Notes under the pieces: generated by a model
Told to the model about the DNA's origin: nothing
Database searches by the model: none
The model's input: only the letters and a program-made list of their open reading frames with translations
Source: Candidatus Eremiobacteraceae bacterium
GTDB taxonomy: Bacteria > Vulcanimicrobiota > Vulcanimicrobiia > Eremiobacterales > Eremiobacteraceae
Length of the DNA: 57,937 bases
Assembly: GCA_036511855.1 (NCBI GenBank)
Contig: DATCBN010000091.1
Location: forward strand, 1 to 57,937
Reading direction: 5' to 3'
Made by a program: the position numbers and the translations under genes
Shown: positions 1 through 8,715 of the stretch, piece by piece
Position numbering within the stretch: the stretch's first letter is position 1
How the letters are laid out: the number at the start of each line of letters is the position of its first letter

Positions 1-558
<558 letters not shown>

Positions 559-566
559 TGGTTTTT

Positions 567-591
567 GTAGGAGGGCAAGCAACGCTTGCCC
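567..591 (+). repeat. Palindromic intergenic repeat, plus orientation
   Basis: One copy of the window-wide hairpin: GTAGGAG tag, then GGGCAAGC-AAC-GCTTGCCC. It begins 8 bp after the thiolase stop codon. The stem is a perfect 8 bp with a 3-nt loop. There is no T-tract, so it is not a classical terminator. Confidence 0.85.
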
Positions 592-610
592 ACGTGAAGA
601 AGGGTATATA

Positions 611-2095
611 ATGGCATTAGCACTCGACCAAAAGACCTATGAGCTGTTCCTCAACGGCGAGTTCGTCAAGCCAAAGTCCGGCAACTATACGACCGTGTTG
701 AATCCGGCCACGAACGAACCGCTCGCGCAAGTGGCCGCCGCCGGCATTCACGACGCCGACGCCGCCGTCGTGTCGGCGCGCGCGGCCTACGAAGGAAAAT
801 GGGCCACGATGCCGCCGGCGCGCCGGGCACGCGTGCTCTTCAAGATCGCGAATCTGCTCTCCGAACGCATGGACGACCTTGCTCGCACCGAAGTGATGAA
901 TGCCGGTAAGACGATGTCTGGTGCAAAAGGCGAGATCGGCCAGATCATCGAGCTGTTCGAATTCTACGGCGGCGCGGTCACGAAGATGTCGGGCAGCACC
1001 ATGCCTTCGCTCCCGAACTACTTCAACTACACGTTGAAAGAATCGATCGGCGTCTGCGCGGCCATCGTGCCGTTCAACTATCCGCTGCTCATGGCGTCGT
1101 GGAAAGTGGCGCCGGCGCTCGCAGCGGGCAACACGGTCATCCTCAAACCCGCTAGCTCCACGCCGATCACCGCGCTCTTGCTCGGCCAGATCTGTATGGA
1201 AGCCGGCTGCCTCCCGGGCGTGGTGAACGTTCTGCCCGGACCGGGCGCAACCATCGGCGCGCATCTCGCACAACATCCGGGAGTGGACAAGATCGCCTTT
1301 ACAGGCGAGACGCGCACGGGTGCGACGATAATGGAGCTCGCGTCCGCGACGATTAAACGGGTCACGCTCGAGCTCGGCGGCAAATCGCCTAGTGTCATCT
1401 TCGACGATGCGGACATCGACGCGGCCGTCGCCGGAGCGGTGTACGGCATCTTCCATAACGCGGGTCAATCGTGCGACGCGCGATCGCGCCTGCTGGTGCA
1501 CGAGGGAGCGTACGACGCCTTCATCGCGAAATTCGTCGAGAAGGCGAAAGGCTTACGCGTCGGCGATCCGATGGATCCGAAGACGCAGATCGGCGCGATC
1601 ATCTCGCGCGCGCAACTTGAGAAGATCGAAGGCTATGTCGGCATCGGCGCGCAGGAGGGCGCGGTGGTGGCGTGCGGCGGCAACCGGCCCGACGGCGCGC
1701 TGAGCAGCGGCAATTTTCTCATGCCGACGGTGCTCGATAAAGTGAGCAATGGAATGCGAGTGGCGCAGGAAGAGATTTTCGGTCCGGTGGCCGTGATCAC
1801 CACATTCAAAGACGAAGCCGAGGCGATCCGGATCGCCAACGATAGCGTTTACGGGCTCGCTGCGTCCGTGTGGACGCAAAACGCAGGCCGTGCTATTCGC
1901 GTCGCTCACGCGATCCGTTCCGGTGGCGTCGCCATCAACACACCGTTTTCGATCCATCCCGGCATGCCATTCGGCGGTTACAAACAGTCGGGGTTCGGTC
2001 GCGAACTTGCGCTCGAGACTTTAGATCAGTACACCGAGACCAAAGGCGTCGTGATGTACATCGGCACGAAAGCGGTCAACCCTCTCGGCGTCTAG
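611..2095 (+). CDS. NAD(P)-dependent aldehyde dehydrogenase
   Basis: The 494-residue length is normal for the aldehyde dehydrogenase superfamily, which oxidises aldehydes to acids in the cytosol. The cofactor-binding segment VPFNYPLLMASWKVAPALAA and KPASSTPITAL lie near residues 155-190. The general-base Glu is at about residue 254 in VTLELGGKSPS, and the nucleophile Cys is at about 288 in NAGQSCDARS. A GAAGG ribosome site lies about 8 nt before the ATG. It resembles betaine-aldehyde and other broad-range dehydrogenases; the substrate cannot be named from sequence. With the preceding thiolase and following 2-oxoacid dehydrogenase genes, a role in amino-acid or fatty-acid breakdown is plausible. 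Confidence 0.93.
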   Translation: MALALDQKTYELFLNGEFVKPKSGNYTTVLNPATNEPLAQVAAAGIHDADAAVVSARAAYEGKWATMPPARRARVLFKIANLLSERMDDLARTEVMNAGKTMSGAKGEIGQIIELFEFYGGAVTKMSGSTMPSLPNYFNYTLKESIGVCAAIVPFNYPLLMASWKVAPALAAGNTVILKPASSTPITALLLGQICMEAGCLPGVVNVLPGPGATIGAHLAQHPGVDKIAFTGETRTGATIMELASATIKRVTLELGGKSPSVIFDDADIDAAVAGAVYGIFHNAGQSCDARSRLLVHEGAYDAFIAKFVEKAKGLRVGDPMDPKTQIGAIISRAQLEKIEGYVGIGAQEGAVVACGGNRPDGALSSGNFLMPTVLDKVSNGMRVAQEEIFGPVAVITTFKDEAEAIRIANDSVYGLAASVWTQNAGRAIRVAHAIRSGGVAINTPFSIHPGMPFGGYKQSGFGRELALETLDQYTETKGVVMYIGTKAVNPLGV

Positions 2096-2118
2096 TCTTC
2101 TGATTGGCAATTTGTGAC

Positions 2119-2143
2119 GTAGGAGGGCAAGCATCGCTTGCCC
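2119..2143 (+). repeat. Palindromic intergenic repeat, plus orientation
   Basis: GTAGGAG tag followed by GGGCAAGC-ATC-GCTTGCCC, 24 bp after the aldehyde dehydrogenase stop codon and oriented tag-first relative to that gene. It also lies downstream of nothing on the minus strand except the far end of the convergent signal-peptidase homologue. Confidence 0.85.
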
Positions 2144-2185
2144 TTCCCGTCAAATTTGACGCCGGTCCGGGCCGTCGTTTCTTCG

Positions 2186-2812
2186 TTATGGAGACAGTGT
2201 CCGCACACGCGACAGCGGCCAATAGATACTCGTCACCCTTCCGATAAGCTGATCGCGCCGAACGAATCCCCACAAGTGACTGTCATCGGAGTTGTTTCGG
2301 TTGTCACCGAGCACGAGATAGTAGCCTTTTGGAATCCAATTCTGTCGACTCCATGAATCTTTGGGCGGGATCTGCGCTCTTGACGGGTCGAGCGGCGTCT
2401 CGTCGACGTAAATATCGAAGTTTCGAACTTGTAGACTGTACGAAGCCGGCGTGGAGATATAAGGTTCATAGACCTGCGTGCCATTTACATACGTACGTCC
2501 TCGGCGCATGGCAACGGTGTCACCGGGCCCGGCGACAATTCGCTTCGTGAAAGGCAGAGTGCCAAGAATTGCCGGCGGCTCGAACACCACCACTTCCCCG
2601 TCCGATGGATCGTGGTTGCCATATCTCGAGGTATCGGCGCAGACAGAATCGCCCGGTTGTATCGTCGGCTGCATCGCCGCCCCCGGCTCCATGAAGGCAC
2701 GAGTGCACGGCGCATGACCGAATGTATTGTGATACCACCAGACACCCACGGCCGCACACATTGCGGCAGCGGCGGCGAGGACGATAAGTACGACCATAGT
2801 CGAGCGAGACAC
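2186..2812 (-). CDS. Signal peptidase I homologue lacking the catalytic serine
   Basis: The 208-residue S26-family protein has an N-terminal membrane anchor (residues 6-25). Box B usually reads SMxPT with the nucleophilic Ser; here it is A46-M47-QPT followed by IQPGD, so the serine is alanine. The general-base lysine is present (K90 in FTKRIVAGPGD), and the late box LGDNRNNSDDSHLWGFV is intact. Family knowledge says the Ser/Lys dyad is required for cleavage of exported preproteins, so I infer that this copy is inactive as a classical leader peptidase or has another role. The start is GTG with no strong ribosome site; ATG at residue 6 is an alternative. Confidence 0.85.
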   Translation of the reverse strand: MSRSTMVVLIVLAAAAAMCAAVGVWWYHNTFGHAPCTRAFMEPGAAMQPTIQPGDSVCADTSRYGNHDPSDGEVVVFEPPAILGTLPFTKRIVAGPGDTVAMRRGRTYVNGTQVYEPYISTPASYSLQVRNFDIYVDETPLDPSRAQIPPKDSWSRQNWIPKGYYLVLGDNRNNSDDSHLWGFVRRDQLIGRVTSIYWPLSRVRTLSP

Positions 2813-3166
2813 GAACTAATCAGCCCATGCGTTATCGGCGCCGCGACTGCAGCTAGGTTGAGCCATGTTCCAAGGCTTCATCGCGCATCCGTCTTGGGGA
2901 TTCGACCGATTGGAGCCTGTGATGGCAAAAGAACTAGGGCAAGCGGTGCTTGCCCTAGTACGGTTACCCCCTACCTTCTGAGGCAAATGGTGCCCGGCGC
3001 CAAGTTCGTAGGCCTTTGGAGTCTGTGGACGCACGCCGGACGCCCATTGCGCTATACTCTTTATTGACGGGCTCGGACCGCCCTCACCCGAACGTTAGGG
3101 TCGTCCGCGAGCGCGACCATTACCAGATGGCGGCGCTAGCGCTGCACACGTTGCTAGGAGAATATC
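2813..3166. other. Divergent intergenic region, 354 bp, no gene
   Basis: This lies between the divergently transcribed signal-peptidase homologue and the secreted repeat protein. It holds one palindromic repeat at 2933-2961, where the flanks match on both sides (ACTA...TAGT), and a TATACT -10-like hexamer at 3053-3058 without a convincing -35. I see no supported coding sequence; short frames here lack motifs. Confidence 0.5.
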
Positions 3167-4399
3167 ATGAATCGAATTGCGGCATTTCGATTGGTCTCGG
3201 TCGTATTTCTTTGCCTCGGGGCGATCGCTTTCGGCAGCGCTATTCACCTACCCGCGTTGGCGGCCGAAGGCTTCAATAACTACATCGCGCCCGCGCCGAA
3301 CGTATCATGTTCGAGCACTTCACCGTGCCTTGCGGAATCTAACACGAGCTCGGGCGCCGGCGTAAAAGGCAGTTCGACTGCCGGAAACGGGTCCATCGGC
3401 ACAACCAAATTCAAAAGCACTTCGCAAGGCAACGGCACGGCCGGCGTTTTTGGCCAGGACTTGTCCACTTCGGGCACCTTTGACTCTGGCGTGTTCGGTA
3501 GCTCGACAAACGGAGTCGGCGTGCAAGGCACATCGATCAATGGTTTGGGCATGATGGCCACTTCCACAAACCAGACCGCGTTGTTTGTGCAGAACATCGG
3601 CGCGTCGGACGGCATTCAGGCGGTGGCTCTCAGCAACGACGGCACCAACAGCAGCACGCAGAACAATAGCTCGATTCGCTCGGGCCGCTCTGGCGTGTGG
3701 GGGCACGACGATTCGACAGATGGCGGTTTCCGCAACTTTGGGGTCGCCGGCACGTCCACGAACGGCATCGGCGTCTTGGCGGATTCGACGAACTGGATCG
3801 GCCTGGACGCGGTCGGGGGCGGACTTGAAAACGGTGCTCACGGCGCGGCGCTCAGCGTTACCGGGGGACAGTCCGCGGCGAATGTGATTCTTGCGTGTGC
3901 GGACGTGAGCGACAATCCGTGCACGCGAGAAAGTAATTCGATTGAATTCATCCTGGACCACAATGGGGACTTGAGAATCAGCGGACACATATACACATCC
4001 GGTTCATGCGGGACCGGTTGCGCTATCGGAAGGGACGGATCTACGCACAGGGTCTCGTCGTACGCTCCAACGCAGACCGTGCCGAGTATTGACGACTTTG
4101 GAGAAGCGCAACTCGTTGGTGGTCACGCATATGTGAAGATGAACGCGGATTTCGCCAATGTCGTCGATCAACATGCCAACTACCTCGTCTTCATCACGCC
4201 TGAAGGAGACAGCCGCGGGCTCTACGTGACCGAGAAAACGCGGGCTGGATTCACAGTGCGAGAGAATCAGGACGGAAGGTCGACGCTCGCGTTCAGCTAT
4301 CGAATTGTCGCGAAGCCACTCGGAGTCGAAAAACCGCGCCTGCCCATGGAATCGGTTGGGCCGCGGCGACAAACGGGTGATAATCGTGTGAAATTGTAG
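3167..4399 (+). CDS. Secreted protein with repeated GVFG/STNG motifs
   Basis: The 410-residue protein has a Sec signal peptide (residues 1-33, ending LPALAA). An AGGAG ribosome site lies about 6 nt before the ATG. Residues 60-235 are low-complexity and rich in Ser, Thr, Asn and Gly, with recurring GVFG, GVWG and STNGxGV units roughly 40 residues apart, as in bacterial surface or fibre proteins built from short beta repeats. The C-terminal 120 residues (from about 285) form a distinct domain with the motif YLVFITPEGDSRGLYV. The cell-surface role is inferred; I cannot name a family with confidence. The TAG stop is followed at once by GGC, like the stop codons supplied by the repeat tag elsewhere. 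Confidence 0.75.
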   Translation: MNRIAAFRLVSVVFLCLGAIAFGSAIHLPALAAEGFNNYIAPAPNVSCSSTSPCLAESNTSSGAGVKGSSTAGNGSIGTTKFKSTSQGNGTAGVFGQDLSTSGTFDSGVFGSSTNGVGVQGTSINGLGMMATSTNQTALFVQNIGASDGIQAVALSNDGTNSSTQNNSSIRSGRSGVWGHDDSTDGGFRNFGVAGTSTNGIGVLADSTNWIGLDAVGGGLENGAHGAALSVTGGQSAANVILACADVSDNPCTRESNSIEFILDHNGDLRISGHIYTSGSCGTGCAIGRDGSTHRVSSYAPTQTVPSIDDFGEAQLVGGHAYVKMNADFANVVDQHANYLVFITPEGDSRGLYVTEKTRAGFTVRENQDGRSTLAFSYRIVAKPLGVEKPRLPMESVGPRRQTGDNRVKL

Positions 4400-4413
4400 G
4401 GCATGCAAAAACG

Positions 4414-4473
4414 GGGGCAAGCGATGCTTGCCCTAGTACGAGATAAAAATGGGGCGAGCGATTGCTAGCCCTA
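4414..4473 (-). repeat. Two palindromic repeats, minus orientation
   Basis: GGGCAAGC-GAT-GCTTGCCC with a right-hand CTAGTAC tag (4414-4440), then a decayed copy GGGCGAGCGATTGCTAGCCC (4451-4473) just before the stop codon of the minus-strand kinase gene. Both are tag-first when read from the kinase gene. Confidence 0.75.
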
Positions 4474-4477
4474 TTTT

Positions 4478-5077
4478 TTACTCTTCGCTGTCCGACGTCA
4501 CGATGAGGTCGAACGATTCACGCGGACGCACGTGTGCGAAATAGTGATCCTCCGCGGCATCCCAAATCGCGTGCCACGAGCGCATGAAGTCCTCGCCCTC
4601 TCGCGCGATCAAGCGCTTCTGCCGGACTTCGTCCTGCGCTTCCACCAAGACGCTGAAGTCTATGAGATCGGCAAGCTCCGGCCGCGAGCAGTACGCGCCA
4701 TCGAGGATGATCACCGCCGAAGGCGCGCACGTCTCGAGTCGATCATCTAACCCTATCCGGGTAAGAAAATTGAAAGGATGCCACGACGCGACTTGGCCCG
4801 CCAGCAGCGGCTCGAGCGCTTGCGCGCGCAGCCGCCTCCAATCAAGCGCATCGGCGACTTTGGCTTCGGTCGATCGTGCTTCCCATTCGGCGTCAGGTCC
4901 GTTCGTAAAAAAATCATCGGCGTCAACCACCGAACCACCGAGCGCGACGGCGATTGCCGCCGCAAGATTGGACTTGCCCGCGCCGCTCCGACCGTCCAAC
5001 GCAACGGCGAGCGGAGTGTCGCGAACGCTGAGCAAGAGTTGAATTTCTGCAATAATGGTGTCGGATGCGCGCGTCAA
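4478..5077 (-). CDS. P-loop uridine kinase-like NTPase
   Basis: The 199-residue protein has a Walker A motif at residues 29-36 (GRSGAGKS) after a hydrophobic beta strand, then VVDADDFF, which matches the substrate-binding DD segment of uridine/phosphoribulokinase-type kinases. ILDGAY at mid-protein is the Walker B-like strand. It probably phosphorylates a nucleoside or similar small molecule in the cytosol; the substrate is unknown. The start is a weakly supported TTG. The gene is alone, with a 51-bp tandem duplication directly upstream of it. Confidence 0.72.
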   Translation of the reverse strand: MTRASDTIIAEIQLLLSVRDTPLAVALDGRSGAGKSNLAAAIAVALGGSVVDADDFFTNGPDAEWEARSTEAKVADALDWRRLRAQALEPLLAGQVASWHPFNFLTRIGLDDRLETCAPSAVIILDGAYCSRPELADLIDFSVLVEAQDEVRQKRLIAREGEDFMRSWHAIWDAAEDHYFAHVRPRESFDLIVTSDSEE

Positions 5078-5091
5078 GAGACTTTTTCTTG

Positions 5092-5193
5092 TATCCTGCG
5101 GTTAAGCGAGGGGTGAGCGTTGCTCACCCTAGTACGAACAATTATCCTGCGGTTAAGCGAGGGGTGAGCGTTGCTCACCCTAGTACGAACAAT
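5092..5193 (-). repeat. Exact 51-bp tandem duplication carrying a palindromic repeat
   Basis: Positions 5092-5142 and 5143-5193 are the same 51-bp unit. Each holds GGGTGAGC-GTT-GCTCACCC plus a CTAGTAC tag and about 20 bp of unique flank. The array lies between the stop of the membrane-protein gene (5217) and the start of the kinase gene (5077), both on the minus strand, so it would fall in the kinase mRNA leader. Confidence 0.9.
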
Positions 5194-5216
5194 AGTACCA
5201 ACGAATGAACAAACGT

Positions 5217-5714
5217 TCACGCCGGCGCGTCGTCGAATGTACGCTTCACATACAAGCGGAGCCCGGTGAACAATCCGACTGCGAATACGAGCGTGATCGC
5301 GCTCATCAACGCGACCGCCGGCGACAAGTGGCCACCCGAATACGCCGAAGTCGAGAACGCACCGGCCATGTAGCGGGCGCCGAGCCGAAATGCCAGTGCT
5401 GCGATGAACAATCCCATGCCGATCGGCGATGACTTGACAAACGCCGCGTTCGCGCTCCGATCCACGCGTATCGTGCTGTGGATGCCTTGGAACCAGCCGA
5501 ACGCCGTTCCCGCGACAAGCGCGATGAACATGTACACGATGTCGAGCGTCGACGATACGCCGGAGACCCAGATATCGACGACCACCAGCACGAGCATGAC
5601 GGCGGGCCAAACCCAAAGCGACCCCATGCCGAACTTCCGCTCGCGCGAGACGCGAAAGACGATGATTGCGAGAATGATAACGCCGAGGATCACATTGACG
5701 ACGGTTTGATTCAT
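5217..5714 (-). CDS. Integral membrane protein of unknown function
   Basis: The 165-residue protein has about four hydrophobic helices: residues 5-20, 33-50, 60-75 and 125-150. The FRVSRERKFGMGSLW segment after helix 1, followed by a long hydrophobic stretch, recalls the CcdC/DUF1453 membrane family, but the match is loose. The start codon is 6 bp from the stop of the upstream gene, so the pair is very likely one transcript. Function unknown. Confidence 0.6.
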   Translation of the reverse strand: MNQTVVNVILGVIILAIIVFRVSRERKFGMGSLWVWPAVMLVLVVVDIWVSGVSSTLDIVYMFIALVAGTAFGWFQGIHSTIRVDRSANAAFVKSSPIGMGLFIAALAFRLGARYMAGAFSTSAYSGGHLSPAVALMSAITLVFAVGLFTGLRLYVKRTFDDAPA

Positions 5715-5719
5715 TTTAT

Positions 5720-6400
5720 CTAACTATCTCCAGCGATGTCTGCGACGAGCCTATTGCTCAATCGTTCAATAGTGTCGGCTTCTTGGCGAGCCCGCTCCAT
5801 CGCCGCCTCCAAGGTGTCGCTCGCGGCCGCGCCCGGCATGGAGACGGCGGACGTGTAGAAGCGGTCGGGCGCTTGGAACAGCGGCTCGATGCGCACGTCG
5901 CGTTGACCGCCGTCAGGCGTGGAGAACAGATATCGCACGCACGCGAAACGGCACGTTCCCCCGAGCGAATCCCATTCCGGGCGCGGCGGCGCGTGCCGCT
6001 TGAGCACTGCCACCGGATCGAGACCCTCCCAAGCTGCGATCGTGCCGTCGGCTTCGACCTTCACACGATAAGGCGCCGGATATGCCACGATCCGCAACGT
6101 CTTCTGAAATTCATCGCCGATGCGCTCTATCGCTTGGGTCGCGGAGCGCGGACTCGTCTCAGTCGATTCGACGCGCGCCTGATCGATGATCAACGTGCGG
6201 CCCTTCGGCGGGTCAGAGAACAAGACGCCGCCTTGGATCTGCGTGAGCGATGGATAATCGCGGTGAAGCTCTTTCAGCAGCTCGCCCTGCATGCCCGGGT
6301 CCAGCGGCGGGCCCGGAACGATGCGGTAGAGGCCGACGGTGATTTTGAAGAAGTTGAACGGCGCGAGTTTGATGACGATGCTCCTTACCACGATGTGCAC
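5720..6400 (-). CDS. Uncharacterised protein, first gene of a two-gene operon
   Basis: The 226-residue soluble protein has no signal peptide or recognised motif. It contains mixed alpha/beta sequence with a helical Arg/Glu-rich C-terminus (about residues 190-220). The start is GTG and its ribosome site (GGGAG) is rather close, so the true start could be slightly downstream. It is followed 5 bp later by the membrane protein on the same strand, and it is divergent from the 2-oxoacid dehydrogenase operon across 179 bp. Function unknown. Confidence 0.55.
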   Translation of the reverse strand: MHIVVRSIVIKLAPFNFFKITVGLYRIVPGPPLDPGMQGELLKELHRDYPSLTQIQGGVLFSDPPKGRTLIIDQARVESTETSPRSATQAIERIGDEFQKTLRIVAYPAPYRVKVEADGTIAAWEGLDPVAVLKRHAPPRPEWDSLGGTCRFACVRYLFSTPDGGQRDVRIEPLFQAPDRFYTSAVSMPGAAASDTLEAAMERARQEADTIERLSNRLVADIAGDS

Positions 6401-6579
6401 GCGCTCCCGCGAGGCGAAAACATCAATCCGACAGAGGGATATGCCCTACACGCTACCTGGCCCTTCGCAACGACCCGCATAAGCGTTCCTCGTCGTATTT
6501 CCGGACAGCGGAGGGAATGGCGGAAGTAACAATAAGAACCCTTTGAAAAAAACTGCGTCTTTCGCATCCGGAGAGCACT

Positions 6580-7677
6580 ATGCAAGTCAAGCCATTCACC
6601 GACACGCCGATCAAATATCTCGAGTACGACGGCCGGCCGATGGGCGACGTCAAAGACCTCGGCCTTTCGAGCGATGATTACCTGCGCATGTATCGTTGGC
6701 TCGTATTCGCGCGCGCGGTCGACGATCGCTGCTACATCCTCGTCCGCCAAGGCCGTTCCGGCTTTTTCGCGCAGATCGCGGGTCAAGAGGCGAGCCAGAT
6801 CGGCAGCGCTCTTCCGTTGAAGACCCAGGATTGGATGTACGGAGACCACCGCTCGCAAGGCAGCCTCATGGTCAAGGGGCTCAAAGCATCGGAGTGGTTC
6901 GCGCATCAGCTCGGCCGGATGCTCGATCCGAGCCAAGGCCGCCTCATGCCCCACGGTCCGGGCCGGCGCGATCTCAACATGGTGCCGCCGTCGTCGACGG
7001 TGGGCAATCAGATCACCGAAGCGGTCGGCACCGCCATGGCGCAGCGCATCAAGAAGACCGACGGCATCACCATCTGCTACTTCGGCGACGGCGCCACAAG
7101 CGAAGGCGACTTCCACGTCGGCATGAATTTCGCCGCCGTCTACAATTCGCCGGTCATACTTTTCTGTCAGAACAATCAGTATGCGATCAGCGTCCGGCTG
7201 GAAGAACAGACCCACACGAAGACCGTCGCCGAAAAGGCGCGCGCGTATGGTATGGAAGGCTACCTTGTGGACGGGAACGACATCCTCGCGGTGTACGCCG
7301 TCACCAAGCATTGCGCCGACAAAGCGCGCGCCGATCGCGGTCCAAGCCTCATCGAGTCGTACACGTATCGCTACGGTCCACACTCGTCTGCCGACGACGA
7401 CACCCGCTACCGGCCAAAGGGCGAGCTTGAGATGTGGCGCACGCAACGCGATCCGATCACCCGCTTCAAGAACTTCCTCGTGAACCAAAAGCTCTGGGAC
7501 GACAAAAAAGAAGAAGCGCTGATCGCCGACGTCAAAGCCGAACTGGCTACCGCGCTCGCCGAGGCCGAAGCAAGTCCCGCCCCCGATCCGATGACCGTGC
7601 TTGATCACACGTATGCCAAATACACGCCGCAACTCGAGTGGGAGCGCAAAGAACTCGCCGCCGAGCTTGGCGTCTAG
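6580..7677 (+). CDS. 2-oxoacid dehydrogenase E1 component, alpha subunit
   Basis: The 365-residue thiamine-diphosphate enzyme subunit decarboxylates a 2-oxoacid and passes the acyl group to lipoyl-E2. The TPP/Mg site begins at G169-D170-G171 ([16 protein letters not shown]) and ends at CQNNQYAIS, about 30 residues on. The region [14 protein letters not shown] resembles branched-chain 2-oxoacid dehydrogenase alpha subunits and Bacillus-type pyruvate dehydrogenase, so branched-chain keto acids or pyruvate are both possible. It is the first gene of a six-gene run ending with lipA. A GGAG ribosome site precedes the ATG. Confidence 0.94.
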   Translation: MQVKPFTDTPIKYLEYDGRPMGDVKDLGLSSDDYLRMYRWLVFARAVDDRCYILVRQGRSGFFAQIAGQEASQIGSALPLKTQDWMYGDHRSQGSLMVKGLKASEWFAHQLGRMLDPSQGRLMPHGPGRRDLNMVPPSSTVGNQITEAVGTAMAQRIKKTDGITICYFGDGATSEGDFHVGMNFAAVYNSPVILFCQNNQYAISVRLEEQTHTKTVAEKARAYGMEGYLVDGNDILAVYAVTKHCADKARADRGPSLIESYTYRYGPHSSADDDTRYRPKGELEMWRTQRDPITRFKNFLVNQKLWDDKKEEALIADVKAELATALAEAEASPAPDPMTVLDHTYAKYTPQLEWERKELAAELGV

Positions 7678-7685
7678 AGGTTATG

Positions 7686-8687
7686 ATGGCAACGACAGCA
7701 GTGGAAAAACAAACGACGCTCAGCACGATGGTGCAAGCGGTGCGTTCGGCATTATTCGATGAGATGGCGCTCGATCCAAATGTGGTCACCCTGGGTGAAG
7801 ACATCGGCCCGCGCGGCGGCGTGTTTCTCGTCACCGAAGGCCTCATCGACAAATTCGGCAAGGATCGGGTGATCGACACTCCGCTCTCCGAGCTTGGCAT
7901 CATCGGCGCTGCGATCGGCATGGCGGTCTTCGGACTGCGGCCCATCGCGGAGATCCAATTCATCGACTTCTTGTTCCCCGGATTCGACATGCTCGTGTCG
8001 GAAGCCGCGAAGATGCGTTACCGCTCGGCCGGCCAGTTCGCGTGCCCGATGGTCGTGCGCTCGCCGTACGGCGGCGGCGTGCGTGGCGGCGGTTATCACT
8101 CGCAATCGCCGGAAGCTTATTTCGTCGCGACGCCCGGACTCAAAGTTGTGGCGCCGAGCAATCCCTATGACGCCAAAGGCTTGCTCATCGCGTCGATTCG
8201 CGACGACGATCCGGTCGTCTTCATGGAGCCAAAGAAGATCTACCGCTTTCAAAAGCAAGAGATCCCGAACGGCGCCTATGAAGTGCCGCTCGGCAAAGCT
8301 GCGGTCGCGCGCGAAGGCAAGCACGTCTCGATCATCACGTTCGGCGCTATGGTGACGCTGGCGCTCGAGGCCGCGGACAAGATGAAGTCCGACGGTGTGG
8401 AAGTGGAAGTGATCGACCTGCGCACGCTGCAGCCGTACGACAGCGATGCGATCATGCAGTCGGTCGCCAAGACCGGCCATGTGGTCTTGCTCCAGGAAGC
8501 ACCGCGCATCGGCGGCTTCATGGGCGAGATATCCGCATTCATCGCCGAAGAAGGCATCGAGCATCTCGAAGGCCCGATGGTGCGCGTTGCCGGTTGGGAT
8601 ACGCCGTTCCCGTATGCGCTCGAGAAGGCGTACATGCCCAATGTCGCGCGGATCACGCGCGCGATCAAGAAGACACTGAATTTCTAG
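7686..8687 (+). CDS. 2-oxoacid dehydrogenase E1 component, beta subunit
   Basis: The transketolase-like beta subunit (about 333 residues) pairs with the alpha subunit to form the E1 heterotetramer. Typical segments are [34 protein letters not shown] and the C-terminal [12 protein letters not shown]. The first in-frame ATG upstream (7638) would overlap the previous gene by 40 bp; AGAGG at 7676-7680 is 2 nt from the ATG at 7683 and 5 nt from that at 7686, which favours 7686. It is spaced 8 bp from the alpha gene and is clearly co-transcribed. Confidence 0.94.
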   Translation: MATTAVEKQTTLSTMVQAVRSALFDEMALDPNVVTLGEDIGPRGGVFLVTEGLIDKFGKDRVIDTPLSELGIIGAAIGMAVFGLRPIAEIQFIDFLFPGFDMLVSEAAKMRYRSAGQFACPMVVRSPYGGGVRGGGYHSQSPEAYFVATPGLKVVAPSNPYDAKGLLIASIRDDDPVVFMEPKKIYRFQKQEIPNGAYEVPLGKAAVAREGKHVSIITFGAMVTLALEAADKMKSDGVEVEVIDLRTLQPYDSDAIMQSVAKTGHVVLLQEAPRIGGFMGEISAFIAEEGIEHLEGPMVRVAGWDTPFPYALEKAYMPNVARITRAIKKTLNF

Positions 8688-8715
8688 ACGTCGTCGTACT
8701 TCAAAGGAACTGTAG

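Noticed and set aside
617-1501. Minus-strand open frame opposite the aldehyde dehydrogenase
   Set aside because: Arg/His-rich shadow translation with no family features.
6385-7632. Long minus-strand open frame (415 codons) opposite the E1 alpha gene
   Set aside because: It mirrors the codon pattern of the strongly supported plus-strand gene, has no motif, and is the usual antisense shadow in GC-rich DNA.
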